From Caldimonas manganoxidans ATCC BAA-369 (GTDB lineage Bacteria > Pseudomonadota > Gammaproteobacteria > Burkholderiales > Burkholderiaceae_C), in NCBI RefSeq assembly GCF_000381125.1, contig NZ_KB905929.1, forward strand, positions 62,001-126,000: a stretch of DNA of 64,000 nt, read 5' to 3'. Under the pieces are notes generated by a model. The model was not told where the DNA came from, did not search any database, and worked only from the letters and a program-made list of their open reading frames with translations. A program made the position numbers and the translations under genes. Of the stretch, positions 35,388 to 44,373 are shown one piece after another. Each line of letters opens with the position of its first letter. Within the stretch, counting starts at the first letter, position 1.

Positions 35388-36616
35388 ACCCGACCCCGTG
35401 CTTGGAGCGGCGCCGCTGGCTGAGATGGGCGGGCCTGCTCGGCGCTGCGATTGGGCCGTGGCCGGTGCTGGGTCGGCCTCGGGACGAGCGCTCGGAGGAG
35501 GGGCCGTCCGTGTCGCAGGCTCGGCCGCTGGTGATCGCCCATCGTGGGGCCAGCGGTCAGCGGCCTGAGCACACGCTGGCAGCTTATGCGCTGGCCATCG
35601 AGCAGGGGGCCGATCACATCGAAGTCGACCTGGTGAGCACCCGAGATGGCGTGTTGGTGGCACGTCACGAGAATGCGCTGGCCCTCCTCGATGCCGATGG
35701 CAAGGTGCGCGAGGCCACCACCGACGTGGCCGAGCGGGCGCGGTTCGCCGATCGCTGCAAGACCAAGACCATCGATGGCCGGCGCCAGACCGGATGGTTC
35801 ACCGAAGACTTCACACTGGCCGAACTCAAGACCTTGCGGGCCCGCGAGCGCATGCCCCAGTTGCGTGCGGCCAACACACGTTGGGACGACCAGTTCGAGG
35901 TTCCCACCTTCGAGGAGGTGCTGCATCTGATCGACCAGGTCAATGCGCGGCGACGATCGCAGGCGCGTGATGAGGCCCGCGCATCGAACCGGCCTGCAAT
36001 CGACCGGCCTGCGATCGCCCGGCCCGTGGGGGTCTATCCCGAAACCAAGCACCCGAGCTACTTTCGCCACATCGGCCTGCCGCTGGAGGAGCCTTTGGTC
36101 GCGTTGTTGGACCGATACGGCTATGGTGCCGAGGATGCGCCGGTGTTCATCCAGTCCTTCGAGGTGGAGTCCCTGCGACGGTTGCGCCGAATGACGGGCG
36201 CGCCGCTGGTGCAGCTGCTGGCAGCGCGTGGGCGACCCTACGACTTCAGCCTCAGCGGCGATGCCCGCGGCTATCGTGAACTCGCTCAGCCGGCTGGGCT
36301 GACCGACGTGGCCACCTATGCCCAGGGCATCGGGGTGCAGACCTCGTTGATTTTTCCGCAGCTTGCGGGTCGCTTGGGCGAGCCGACCCCGCTCGTACGC
36401 AATGCCCATGCGGCGGGGTTGCGGGTGCATGCCTGGACCGTGCGCGCCGAGAATGCGTTCCTGCCCGATGACTTCGATGTCGGAGGCGATCCGCACGCCC
36501 CGGGAGACATGGCCGGATGGGTTCACGCCTTGCTGGCGCAAGGGGTCGATGGATTTTTCACCGACCACCCTGAGCAGGGCCGGCGGGCGCGTGACGCCTT
36601 CGTCGCCGTTCGCTGA
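35366..36616 (+). CDS. glpQ: Glycerophosphodiester phosphodiesterase
   Basis: About 416 residues. The N-terminus has ERRRWLRWAGLLGAA, an Arg-rich signal-like segment that could be a Tat signal, so the enzyme is probably periplasmic. The GDPD catalytic motifs are present: IAHRGASGQRPEHT and IEVDLVSTRDG, with HENAL further on; the internal loop and EDAPVFIQSFE match GlpQ-type enzymes. It would hydrolyse glycerophosphodiesters to glycerol-3-phosphate and an alcohol. A short low-complexity insert (RPAIDRPAIARP, about residue 210) comes from a repeated DNA unit. The start overlaps a small membrane ORF. Confidence 0.88.
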   Translation: MAVDARLNPTPCLERRRWLRWAGLLGAAIGPWPVLGRPRDERSEEGPSVSQARPLVIAHRGASGQRPEHTLAAYALAIEQGADHIEVDLVSTRDGVLVARHENALALLDADGKVREATTDVAERARFADRCKTKTIDGRRQTGWFTEDFTLAELKTLRARERMPQLRAANTRWDDQFEVPTFEEVLHLIDQVNARRRSQARDEARASNRPAIDRPAIARPVGVYPETKHPSYFRHIGLPLEEPLVALLDRYGYGAEDAPVFIQSFEVESLRRLRRMTGAPLVQLLAARGRPYDFSLSGDARGYRELAQPAGLTDVATYAQGIGVQTSLIFPQLAGRLGEPTPLVRNAHAAGLRVHAWTVRAENAFLPDDFDVGGDPHAPGDMAGWVHALLAQGVDGFFTDHPEQGRRARDAFVAVR

Positions 36617-36688
36617 GACGCGTCAGCGTCTGCAGGATGGCGGTGGCGGCGCTACAGTCTGGAGCCTGTCCGACTGTTGCCCGATCGT

Positions 36689-37417
36689 ATGTTGTTGCCT
36701 CCTCCTGTGACCCCACCCACCTTGGTGGATGATGCCCTGCGGGATCGGGGGTTCGCCGTCCTCGATGCCCCCGGCCTGGCCGCTTTTTGCGGTGTGGGCC
36801 AGGGCGGATTCGCAGAGCTGTCGCCCTTGTGGGGCGACCTGCCGCTGGATGCCTACTTGCGCGACGGGGGCCGCTATCGCCGCCGCCGACATACCAGCCT
36901 GGTGCTCGAGGAGGGGCAGCTCCGCATGGTGCCCCATCGTGCGCACTGGCAGCCCGTGGAATACAACGCTTTGCATGGAGGCATGGAGCGTTGGTTCGAG
37001 CCGGTGTCGGATCGCTTGCTGCAGGCGCCGGCGTTCGTCCAACTGATGCATGCCTTGGGGCGCTGCGCCAGTGGCCTCAAAGGCGAGCAGCCGTGGTACG
37101 TGGAGGTGCATCAATTCCGCATCGACACGACCGATGGCATCGGCCGCCCCACCCCCGAAGGTGCGCACCGCGACGGTGTCGATCTCGTCGCGGTGGTGTT
37201 GGTGGCCCGTTCAGGGATCAAGGGGGGCGAAACCCGCGTATTCGAGGCGCACGGCAGCCATGGCATCCGCTTCACCCTCACCGAGCCGTGGTCGGCGCTG
37301 CTGCTGGACGACGAGCGCGTGATCCATGAGAGCACCCCCATCCAGCCGCTGGACGGGCCGGGTTACCGCGATACGCTGGTCGTGACTCTGCGCGCTGGTG
37401 GCTTCCAGGGGCCTTGA
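36689..37417 (+). CDS. 2OG-Fe(II) dioxygenase family protein
   Basis: 242 residues from ATG 36689. The iron ligands appear as HRDGVDLV (HxD) and the distal His in VIHESTPI, with YRDTLVVTL giving the 2-oxoglutarate-binding Arg region. Length and motifs match the family that contains L-isoleucine 4-hydroxylase. Amino-acid hydroxylation is therefore a reasonable guess, but no biosynthetic neighbours support a substrate. The gene is preceded by a TACAGT-like -10 about 35 bases upstream and is convergent with the PAS-GGDEF-EAL gene. Confidence 0.82.
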   Translation: MLLPPPVTPPTLVDDALRDRGFAVLDAPGLAAFCGVGQGGFAELSPLWGDLPLDAYLRDGGRYRRRRHTSLVLEEGQLRMVPHRAHWQPVEYNALHGGMERWFEPVSDRLLQAPAFVQLMHALGRCASGLKGEQPWYVEVHQFRIDTTDGIGRPTPEGAHRDGVDLVAVVLVARSGIKGGETRVFEAHGSHGIRFTLTEPWSALLLDDERVIHESTPIQPLDGPGYRDTLVVTLRAGGFQGP

Positions 37418-37421
37418 GGGC

Positions 37422-39839
37422 TCATGGCCGCAGCTGCTGGTGCGTCTGGGCTCGGACCCACGCCTCGAAGGTGGCCGCCGGCTGCGGCAGGGTGATGACT
37501 TCCCCTTGAAAGACCTCGCAGCCCCGGGCCAGGAGGAAGTTGCGCTGCTCCAGGGTTTCCACGCCTTCGGCGACGATGCCATGGCCGAAATGGCGAGCCA
37601 TTTGGATGATGGCGCAGGCGATGGCCGCCGAGTCGGCCGCATGCGGCAAGTCGCGCACGAAGGACCGGTCGATCTTGATCTTGTCCACGGGCAGCTCGCG
37701 CAAGAGGCGCATGGAAAAATGGCCGGTGCCGAAGTCGTCGACCACGATGTGTGCTCCCAGGGCTTTCAGGCGCGACAAGCGTTGCTTGACCTGCGGCACA
37801 TCGTTCATCAGCAGCCGCTCGTTCAGCTCGAATTCCAGCCACTGCCCGTCAGCGCCTTCCTCGGCGAGTATCCGTTCGATCTCGTCCACGAAGCCGGGCG
37901 CCTGGAATTGGGTGGCCGACACGTTGAGGGCCATGCGTGCATCCGTGAGGCCCCGTTCGCGCCAGCGCCGTGTGGTGAGCAAGGCCTGACGCATCACCCA
38001 GTGGCCGATGGGCAGCATCAGCCGCTGCTGCTCGGCCACGGCGAGGAAGTCGCCCGGCACGAGCAGGCGGTCGTCGGGATGTTGCCAGCGCAACAGGGCT
38101 TCCACGCACACGATGGCGCGGTCGGCGGCCCGCACCTGGGGCTGGAACTGCAGTCGGAACTGGTCTTCGTCCAGGGCACGGGACAATTGACTTTCCAGTT
38201 CGAGGGCATCCAGGGCGGCGCTGGCCAGCGCGGGGTCGAAGAATCGGAACGTGGCCCGTCCATGCGCTTTGGCTTGGTACATGGCACGGTCGGCATGCTT
38301 GATCAGTTCGCCGGGCGATTGGGCATGCGCGGGAAAGAGCGCGATGCCTATCGATGGGGTGACGCTGAGCCGCAGCGCATCGACCTCGATGGGTTGCTCG
38401 ATGGCTTCGAGCAGCTTGCGTGCCACGTCCTCCACGTCGGCGCGATCGCGCACTGCGCCCAGCAACACCATGAACTCGTCGCCGCCGAAGCGGGCCACAC
38501 GGTCGCTGTGGCGCAGGCTCGCGGTGATGCGCTGCGCGACCGTCTGTAGCAGCCTGTCGCCCACGAGATGGCCCAGCGAGTCGTTCACACGCTTGAAATC
38601 GTCCAAATCGACGAACAGCAAAGCCAGTGCGTCTTCGGTGCGGCGCGCCTGGTCCATGCGTTGGTCCAGGTGTTCCATGAAGGACATGCGGTTGGGCAGA
38701 CCGGTGAGAGCATCATGGTGGGCCAAGTGGCGGATGCGGGCCTGCGCCAGGTGCCGATCGCGGATGTCTCGCACGATGGACATGCGCAGCCGCTGGCCGT
38801 CGCGCATCATCGTGCGGCCGATGAACTCCACGGCAATGCGATGGCCGTCTCGATGGATGATCTCTCTTTCGTAGGTTGCGTCTTGTGCGGCGGCCAGAAC
38901 CGCCAGGACTTTGGGATGGTGCTCTGGCGGCACGAAGTCCAGCGCGTTGCGGCCGATCAATGCCTCGCGGCTGTAGCCGGTGAGGTCGCACACCGGCTGG
39001 TTCACATCCTCGATGATGCCGTTGCTGTGGAAGACCACGCCTTCGGCGCTGGCGTGCATGAAGCGGGCCATGCGTTCTTCGGATTCGCGCAAGGCCTGCT
39101 CGGCTTGGCGCTGTTGCGTCACGTCGGTGATGAGCACCAGCGCGGCCTGTGGTGCCCCCGAGGCGTCCAGATGCGGCATCAAGTTCACCTTGATCCATTG
39201 CGTCGATCCATCCGGACGCACGGCTTGGCGTTCATAACTGATCGAGCGCCGCTGGGTCAGCAGGGCTTGCACGTAAGGCCCGATCTCGCGGGCGGCCTGC
39301 TCGCCGATCACCTCCGCAAAGGTGTGTCCGACGATGGAATGCTCATCCCAACCAAATGCCTCGGCGTAGGTGCGGTTGGCAAAGATGCAGCGGAAGTCAT
39401 GAGCATCGTAGTACGCCAAGGCCGAGGGCACATTGTCCGCCAGCAGCCGCAGCTGTTCGGCCTGCGTGCGCGCCGAGCGCATCAGGGTCGTCACGTCGTG
39501 CAGCAGGCAAAGATAATGGCCGCCTTCAGGCTGCCAGTGGGCCGTCCATTCGATCCAGTGGTCGCTGCCATCGACGAAGCGCAGCACCACTTGCGCGACG
39601 AAGTGGCTGCGCGAAGGCAACCGTTCCCACAGGGTCGAGCGGGAGGCCGGCTCCAACGCGGCGTCCCAGCCGCTGCCTTGGTCGAGATCGAGCGCGGTGC
39701 CGGTCGAGGCGGCGTAGTCTGCACTGATGAACAGGCCCCGCCCTTGTGGCGTGAGCACCACCACCAAGCCAGGGATGCGTTGCCACAGCGCCATGGGATC
39801 GACCATCGCGGAGACGAGGGAGCGGGGTGGAGGTTGCAT
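37422..39839 (-). CDS. PAS-PAS-PAS-GGDEF-EAL signalling protein
   Basis: 805 residues. Three PAS modules (about 15-120, 135-250 and 258-370) end in coiled linkers. The GGDEF domain (about 375-540) has LTGLPNRMSF, an intact I-site RHSD five residues before GGDEF near 450, and the EAL domain (about 555-800) has CVEALLRW, DDFGTGHFSM and IKIDRSFV. Both activities look intact. No membrane helices are evident, so it senses something in the cytosol. A later in-frame ATG (MVDPM) could also start it. Confidence 0.92.
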   Translation of the reverse strand: MQPPPRSLVSAMVDPMALWQRIPGLVVVLTPQGRGLFISADYAASTGTALDLDQGSGWDAALEPASRSTLWERLPSRSHFVAQVVLRFVDGSDHWIEWTAHWQPEGGHYLCLLHDVTTLMRSARTQAEQLRLLADNVPSALAYYDAHDFRCIFANRTYAEAFGWDEHSIVGHTFAEVIGEQAAREIGPYVQALLTQRRSISYERQAVRPDGSTQWIKVNLMPHLDASGAPQAALVLITDVTQQRQAEQALRESEERMARFMHASAEGVVFHSNGIIEDVNQPVCDLTGYSREALIGRNALDFVPPEHHPKVLAVLAAAQDATYEREIIHRDGHRIAVEFIGRTMMRDGQRLRMSIVRDIRDRHLAQARIRHLAHHDALTGLPNRMSFMEHLDQRMDQARRTEDALALLFVDLDDFKRVNDSLGHLVGDRLLQTVAQRITASLRHSDRVARFGGDEFMVLLGAVRDRADVEDVARKLLEAIEQPIEVDALRLSVTPSIGIALFPAHAQSPGELIKHADRAMYQAKAHGRATFRFFDPALASAALDALELESQLSRALDEDQFRLQFQPQVRAADRAIVCVEALLRWQHPDDRLLVPGDFLAVAEQQRLMLPIGHWVMRQALLTTRRWRERGLTDARMALNVSATQFQAPGFVDEIERILAEEGADGQWLEFELNERLLMNDVPQVKQRLSRLKALGAHIVVDDFGTGHFSMRLLRELPVDKIKIDRSFVRDLPHAADSAAIACAIIQMARHFGHGIVAEGVETLEQRNFLLARGCEVFQGEVITLPQPAATFEAWVRAQTHQQLRP

Positions 39840-39929
39840 CGCAGACCGGCGAGTCCATCGAGTCGATGATAGGCCGACGATGCCAGTGATCCCAGCACCA
39901 ACGCGTCCCCCTGGAGTGGGAGATGCGCA

Positions 39930-39943
39930 CCCCCAGTAGGGGG
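39930..39943. repeat. Short G/C inverted repeat
   Basis: CCCCC-AGTA-GGGGG directly after the SDR stop codon and about 90 bases upstream of the PAS-GGDEF-EAL start. It could be an operator or a weak stem. There is no T tract, so it is not a classic terminator. Confidence 0.35.
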
Positions 39944-39944
39944 A

Positions 39945-40700
39945 TCAGGCCTCGCGCACGTCGGCCACGGGGTGCTGACCGAAGTCTGGCCGCTCCAGGT
40001 ACTCGAGCAGCCGGCGTGCAGCGTCTTCGGGGGTGCTGAGCAGCCCCTGGGCCTGCAATTGCACGAAGCGCTCATGGTCGGGGAAACCGGCAGGGTCGCT
40101 GTGTCGCAGCTGCTCCTGCATGTCCGTGTCGATGACCCCGGGGGCCAGCGACACGATGCGCGCCCCGTGGGGAAGCCGGGCTTGTTCAAGTGCGACACAG
40201 CGGCTGAAGTGGTCCATTCCGGCTTTGGCCGCGCAGTAGGCGGCACTCCCGGCCATCGCCCGTCGCCCCAGGCCCGAGGAGACGTTGAGCACTTTGCGCG
40301 GAACGCTCCAGTGCTGCGTGGCTCGCAAGAAGGCGCTGGTCAGTAGCAGTGGCGCTTCCAGCCCCACGCGCAAGGCGTGGGCCAGGTCGGTCGCCTCGCT
40401 GTCCTCCAACGGGCCCACGCGTGAGATCACGCCGGCATTGTTGATCAGTGTCGCACTGGCCACGGCCTTGGGGTCGTGGCCCTTCAACCAGGCACTCAGG
40501 CGTTGGGCCGCGGTCCGGGCATCGGCCAGATCCTGGCTCCATTGCTCGCAAGAGGCGCCTGCGGCCCGGGCTTCATCGGCCAGCGCTTCGTTGGTGCGGC
40601 GCGACAAGCACAGCAAGCGATGGGCCGGCCCAAGCAGTTGGCGCGCCAAGGCCAGGCCCAACCCGCGCGAAGCGCCGGTGATGATGTAAAGATGGTGCAT
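39945..40700 (-). CDS. Short-chain dehydrogenase/reductase
   Basis: 251 residues. Cofactor motif TGASRGLGLALA, NNAGV near 90, catalytic Ser in NVSSGLGRRA and YCAAKAG giving Tyr and Lys. The overall pattern resembles benzil or sepiapterin-type reductases. The substrate is unknown. It follows the tyrosine phosphatase gene by 22 bases on the same strand and probably shares its transcript. Confidence 0.85.
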   Translation of the reverse strand: MHHLYIITGASRGLGLALARQLLGPAHRLLCLSRRTNEALADEARAAGASCEQWSQDLADARTAAQRLSAWLKGHDPKAVASATLINNAGVISRVGPLEDSEATDLAHALRVGLEAPLLLTSAFLRATQHWSVPRKVLNVSSGLGRRAMAGSAAYCAAKAGMDHFSRCVALEQARLPHGARIVSLAPGVIDTDMQEQLRHSDPAGFPDHERFVQLQAQGLLSTPEDAARRLLEYLERPDFGQHPVADVREA

Positions 40701-40722
40701 GCTCTACCGTGGGCAAGAAAAT

Positions 40723-41196
40723 TCAAAACCAGTGGACCAGTCCGGATTGCTGGGCGTTTTGCGGGTTCGAGCCCGCAGCAATCACCTGCTGCAAGGCCGT
40801 GGTCGTCGGCCACCCCAGCTGTTTGAGCACACAGGCCGCCATCGTGCCTGTGCGTCCGATGCCTGCGGCGCAATGGATCAGCACCGATTCACCCTGGGCC
40901 ACGGCGCTGGCCACCCGTTGCACCGCGGTGCGGAACTCGGCTTCGTCCAGCGGCAGACCGAAGTTGCGCATCACCAACTGCTCCCAGCGACATGGCAGGC
41001 TGCCTTGCCCGATGGCTTGGGCATAGGCCGGGGACAGCGCTCTGACCTCGTCCAGGCTGGTCAGGCACAGGATGCGGTCGAGGCGTCGGCGCTGGGCTTC
41101 GGCCAGAAACTCGCCCCAGGGTTCGAAGCGACCGGGCATGCTATGCAGCCAGAGCGAGCCGGTCGTGCCTGAGGGCAGGGCCAAGGAACGGAACAT
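40723..41196 (-). CDS. Protein tyrosine/dual-specificity phosphatase-like protein
   Basis: About 157 residues from ATG 41196 (MFRSLALPSGTTG). The P-loop is HCAAGIGRTGTMAA, the exact HCXXGXXRT signature of cysteine phosphatases. The general acid is probably in the segment FGLPLDEAEF. It is cytosolic. The substrate is unknown; it may also act on small phosphates. An upstream in-frame extension exists without homology. Confidence 0.83.
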   Translation of the reverse strand: MFRSLALPSGTTGSLWLHSMPGRFEPWGEFLAEAQRRRLDRILCLTSLDEVRALSPAYAQAIGQGSLPCRWEQLVMRNFGLPLDEAEFRTAVQRVASAVAQGESVLIHCAAGIGRTGTMAACVLKQLGWPTTTALQQVIAAGSNPQNAQQSGLVHWF

Positions 41197-41313
41197 GATG
41201 CTGCGTGCAGACCTGGAAGGAGCAGACGGTGCCCTGGGACACATCATTGTGCCTTGGCCACGGGGGCGGTGCGACGCACACGGCGGGACACACACACAAC
41301 AAACAACAAACAA

Positions 41314-41335
41314 GGCGGCCCCCATGGGGGCCGCC
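41314..41335 (-). terminator. Terminator of the Tim44-like gene
   Basis: Perfect palindrome GGCGGCCCCC-AT-GGGGGCCGCC. On the minus strand it is followed by TTGTTTGTTGTTTGTTG, a T-rich but interrupted tract. It lies 20 bases after the stop codon of the Tim44-like gene. Confidence 0.7.
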
Positions 41336-41355
41336 TGGGGCGGTTCGGCGCCGGG

Positions 41356-42291
41356 TCAGTGCAGGGCCGGCGGCGTGGTGTTCTGGGTGATCCCGGCGAT
41401 GGCCCACTCCCGATGACCATCCAGCGGCTTGACGAAATGCCACAGCTCGTCGAAAGGCTCGGCCGCGGCATCGGCTGCTTCTCGGATCAGGCCGTGGAAG
41501 CGCACACTGACCACTTGCTGCCCCTCTTCTTGCGCGACGTCCACCACCTGCGCATCGAGCTGCAGCACATCGGTGCGCTGAGGGGCGCCACGGCGCTCGT
41601 GCAGGTCCAGTTGCACGGCGGCGAACAGCTCGGGGGTGGTGAACTTGCGCAAATCCTCGACTTCGCCGGCGTCATGCGCGGCCTGCATGCGGATGAAGAG
41701 CATCTTGGCAATGCGTTCGAAACCGGCCCGATCGAAATCGGCGGGCCACGGGGAGGCCCCGGTCACGGCAGGCGCGGCCGCCGGGGCGGCCGACGAGCCG
41801 ACACCCGCTGTGGCGCCCTGTGCGCCGGCCCAAGACGGCGTGGCGCTGCCTGCGGCCGTGGCACCGGCATACTGCAGCCCGCCTTGGGTGGGTTGGGGCA
41901 TGGAGCGGCGCAGCAGCCAGCGGACCAGCACGAACGCCAGCAAGGCGATCAGGACCAAGGTCATGGCATGCGCCAAGGTCTCACCGAAGCCGAGGTGGCT
42001 GGCCAATGCGGCCAAACCCAGACCGGCGGCCAGGCCAGCGATTGGCCCCATCCATGAACGCTGACCGGCCGCAGCGGCCCCCCCACTGGACGGGGCAGGA
42101 TTGCTGGCGGTCGAGCCGTTGTGCTGCGCTGGAGGTGCCGGTGCGGCTTCGGCCGGGCGGGGCGGCGGAGCCTGTCGTTGCATTCCCACCGATCCGCCAC
42201 CGCCGAAGCGGCGCGCATCTGCATCCAAGGGGGCCAAGCCCAGGCTCAGGCCGGCCAGGGCCATCGAGAGGGTCAACAGGAATGTTTTCAA
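41356..42291 (-). CDS. Tim44-like domain protein with signal peptide
   Basis: 311 residues. A signal-type N-terminus (MKTFLLTLSMALAGLSLG) is followed by a Gly/Pro/Ala-rich stretch with RRFGGGGSVG, a membrane helix near 108-128 and a C-terminal Tim44-like domain (about 185-305: ADFDRAGFERIAKMLFIRMQ in parts, LRKFTTPELFAAVQ). Bacterial Tim44-like proteins are membrane-associated and their function is poorly known. A terminator follows, so it is a single-gene unit. Confidence 0.83.
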   Translation of the reverse strand: MKTFLLTLSMALAGLSLGLAPLDADARRFGGGGSVGMQRQAPPPRPAEAAPAPPAQHNGSTASNPAPSSGGAAAAGQRSWMGPIAGLAAGLGLAALASHLGFGETLAHAMTLVLIALLAFVLVRWLLRRSMPQPTQGGLQYAGATAAGSATPSWAGAQGATAGVGSSAAPAAAPAVTGASPWPADFDRAGFERIAKMLFIRMQAAHDAGEVEDLRKFTTPELFAAVQLDLHERRGAPQRTDVLQLDAQVVDVAQEEGQQVVSVRFHGLIREAADAAAEPFDELWHFVKPLDGHREWAIAGITQNTTPPALH

Positions 42292-42576
42292 TCCGAGCTC
42301 CTTGCAGGTCGTCGGGGGATGAGGGACGGGAGTGTAGAGACGATAAAGACGGGTGTGTGTGCCCTTGCAGAGTCACTCCAAAGAATTCGATCAAAAACCG
42401 CGCGGAAGGTTCGCCAAGCCCCCAAGAGACCTCGGGTTAATGCGCCGTGGCTTGACAGCATGGGGTTGCGCCGGAGGATGGGTGTGGCGCGACGGCCGCG
42501 CGTGTGGCGATGGGCTCGTGCCCTCACCCGCGTCTGGCCGCGATCCCTGAGACCCATCCTGCGAGGACGACGAGGC

Positions 42577-43437
42577 ATGCCCTCCAAAGCGACCACCGTC
42601 ATCATCAGTGTGTTGGTGACCCTGTTTCTGGCGGCAGCGGCCTGGCTGGTCTGGGAGCGCCAGATGCGGCCTGCGGCCTCCGAAGCGGCCGTGGCCAGCC
42701 CGGCCTCCCAGGTTCGGCCGTCCGAGGCGCCCGCCCCGCCGGTCGAGGCGGCGCCCACCCTGCAGCATCCGGTGGATCGGCTGGCGGTGGCGGCCTCGGC
42801 CGACGCCGACGCGCATGACCGCTCGGGGGAGACGGTGCTCAAGGCGTTGAACCGGCTGCTGGGGCGCCAGGCCGTGCAGCGATTTCTGCTGACGGATGAT
42901 TTCGTGCGCCGCGTGGTGGCCACCACCGATCAGCTGGCCCGACCGCAGGCGCCGTCACGTCTGTGGCCGGTGGCCCCGGCACCGGGGCGCTTCCAAGTGG
43001 AGTCACGCCAGGGGCGCACAGTGATTGCGGCCGCCAATGCAGACCGCTACGAACCGTTCGTGCGCTTCATCGAGTCGATCGATCTGACCGCAGCGGCAGC
43101 GCTGTACGTGCGTCACTATGGGCGCTTCCAGGCGGCGTATGAGGAACTGGGGTATCCCGGGCGCTACTTCAACGATCGCATGGTCGCGGTGGTCGACCAT
43201 CTGCTGGACTGCCCCGAGCCGACCGAGCCGGTGGCAGTGCGCCTTCCCGAGGTGCAGGGGCCGGTGCAGCCAGCGCGGCCCTGGGTGATGTACGAATACG
43301 AGGATGCGCGCTTGCAGACGCTGTCGGCCGGGCACAAGCTGATGCTGCGCTTGGGCCCAGACCAACGCCAGCGGCTCAAAGAGCGCCTGGCCGAATGGCG
43401 ACGGCTGATCACCACCCGGGATCCGGGGCGCCAGTAA
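42577..43437 (+). CDS. DUF3014 family membrane-anchored protein
   Basis: 286 residues from ATG 42577. One N-terminal membrane helix (VIISVLVTLFLAAAAWLVW) anchors a C-terminal domain likely in the periplasm. VLKALNRLLGRQAVQRFLL, YEPFVRFIESID and ARPWVMYEYEDARLQ are typical of DUF3014, a proteobacterial family of unknown role. It is divergent from the Tim44-like gene over 285 bases and points towards minC. Confidence 0.8.
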   Translation: MPSKATTVIISVLVTLFLAAAAWLVWERQMRPAASEAAVASPASQVRPSEAPAPPVEAAPTLQHPVDRLAVAASADADAHDRSGETVLKALNRLLGRQAVQRFLLTDDFVRRVVATTDQLARPQAPSRLWPVAPAPGRFQVESRQGRTVIAAANADRYEPFVRFIESIDLTAAAALYVRHYGRFQAAYEELGYPGRYFNDRMVAVVDHLLDCPEPTEPVAVRLPEVQGPVQPARPWVMYEYEDARLQTLSAGHKLMLRLGPDQRQRLKERLAEWRRLITTRDPGRQ

Positions 43438-43560
43438 AAAACGAGTTTGTGTTGGCGCCCGAGGGGGTGGGCGCGGTGGGCAGGGCGTGTCTGAATGTGT
43501 CGGCCGGTCGGCAGGCTCGGGGCCAGCCGGTAAACTCGGGCCCTTTGAAACCCCCATGGC

Positions 43561-44328
43561 ATGACTGTGCGCACCACCGATCCGATGGCCGCATCCCTCG
43601 GGGCACCCGGGTGTGCTCCGTTCGAACTGCGCAGCGCTTCGCTGACCCTGGAAACCGTGTCTTTGCGCACCCGTGACCTGGATGTCCTGCAGGCCGCACT
43701 GCAGGCGCAGCTGGGCGCCAGCCCCGGAGCTTTCGATGGGGAGCCGGTCCTGGTGGACCTGGGGCCGGTGGCTGGCGATGCGCCGCCGTTGGACCTGGCC
43801 GCCTTGGTGGCGCTGCTGCGGGCCTATCGGATGCAGCCTGTGGCCGTGCGCGGGGGCACCGCGGCCGACCGCGAGGCTGCCCGTGCGTTGGGGCTGATCG
43901 AAGCGCCGGAGTCCTCGGGCATGCGCGAGCCCCGCGCGCCGATCCAAGAGGTCGTGCGCGAGGTCAGGGTGGAAGTGCCCGTCGAAGTCCCGGTGGAGGT
44001 GCCCACGATGGTGATCGAGCGGCCCCTGCGCTCGGGCCAGCAGGTCTATGCCAAGGGCGGGGACTTGATCGTGCTGGCGGCCGTGAATTTCGGTGCCGAG
44101 GTCATCGCCGATGGCCATGTGCATGTCTACGCCCCGCTGCGCGGCAAGGCGATTGCCGGGGCACGGGGCAACATCCATGCGCGCATCTTCAGCACCTGCC
44201 TCGAACCGGAACTGGTGGCCATCGCCGGCACCTACCGCACCACCGAGACGCCGTTGCCCGCAGAGGTGCTGGGCAAGCCGGCCCAGATCCGGCTGGAAGG
44301 TGACCGCCTCATCTTCCAGCCAGTGTGA
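43561..44328 (+). CDS. minC: Septum site-determining protein MinC
   Basis: 255 residues. An N-terminal FtsZ-inhibiting domain (about 20-115) is joined by a linker to the C-terminal beta-helix domain (about 150-255: LRSGQQVYAKGGDLIV, GAEVIADGHVHVYAPLRGKA). MinC with MinD blocks FtsZ assembly away from mid-cell. The linker contains a threefold VEVP repeat, longer and more regular than expected. First gene of minCDE; minD starts 46 bases later. Confidence 0.95.
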   Translation: MTVRTTDPMAASLGAPGCAPFELRSASLTLETVSLRTRDLDVLQAALQAQLGASPGAFDGEPVLVDLGPVAGDAPPLDLAALVALLRAYRMQPVAVRGGTAADREAARALGLIEAPESSGMREPRAPIQEVVREVRVEVPVEVPVEVPTMVIERPLRSGQQVYAKGGDLIVLAAVNFGAEVIADGHVHVYAPLRGKAIAGARGNIHARIFSTCLEPELVAIAGTYRTTETPLPAEVLGKPAQIRLEGDRLIFQPV

Positions 44329-44373
44329 CCCCGTTCAACGACGAATCGTTCTCAGACACAAGGACTGCCTTCC

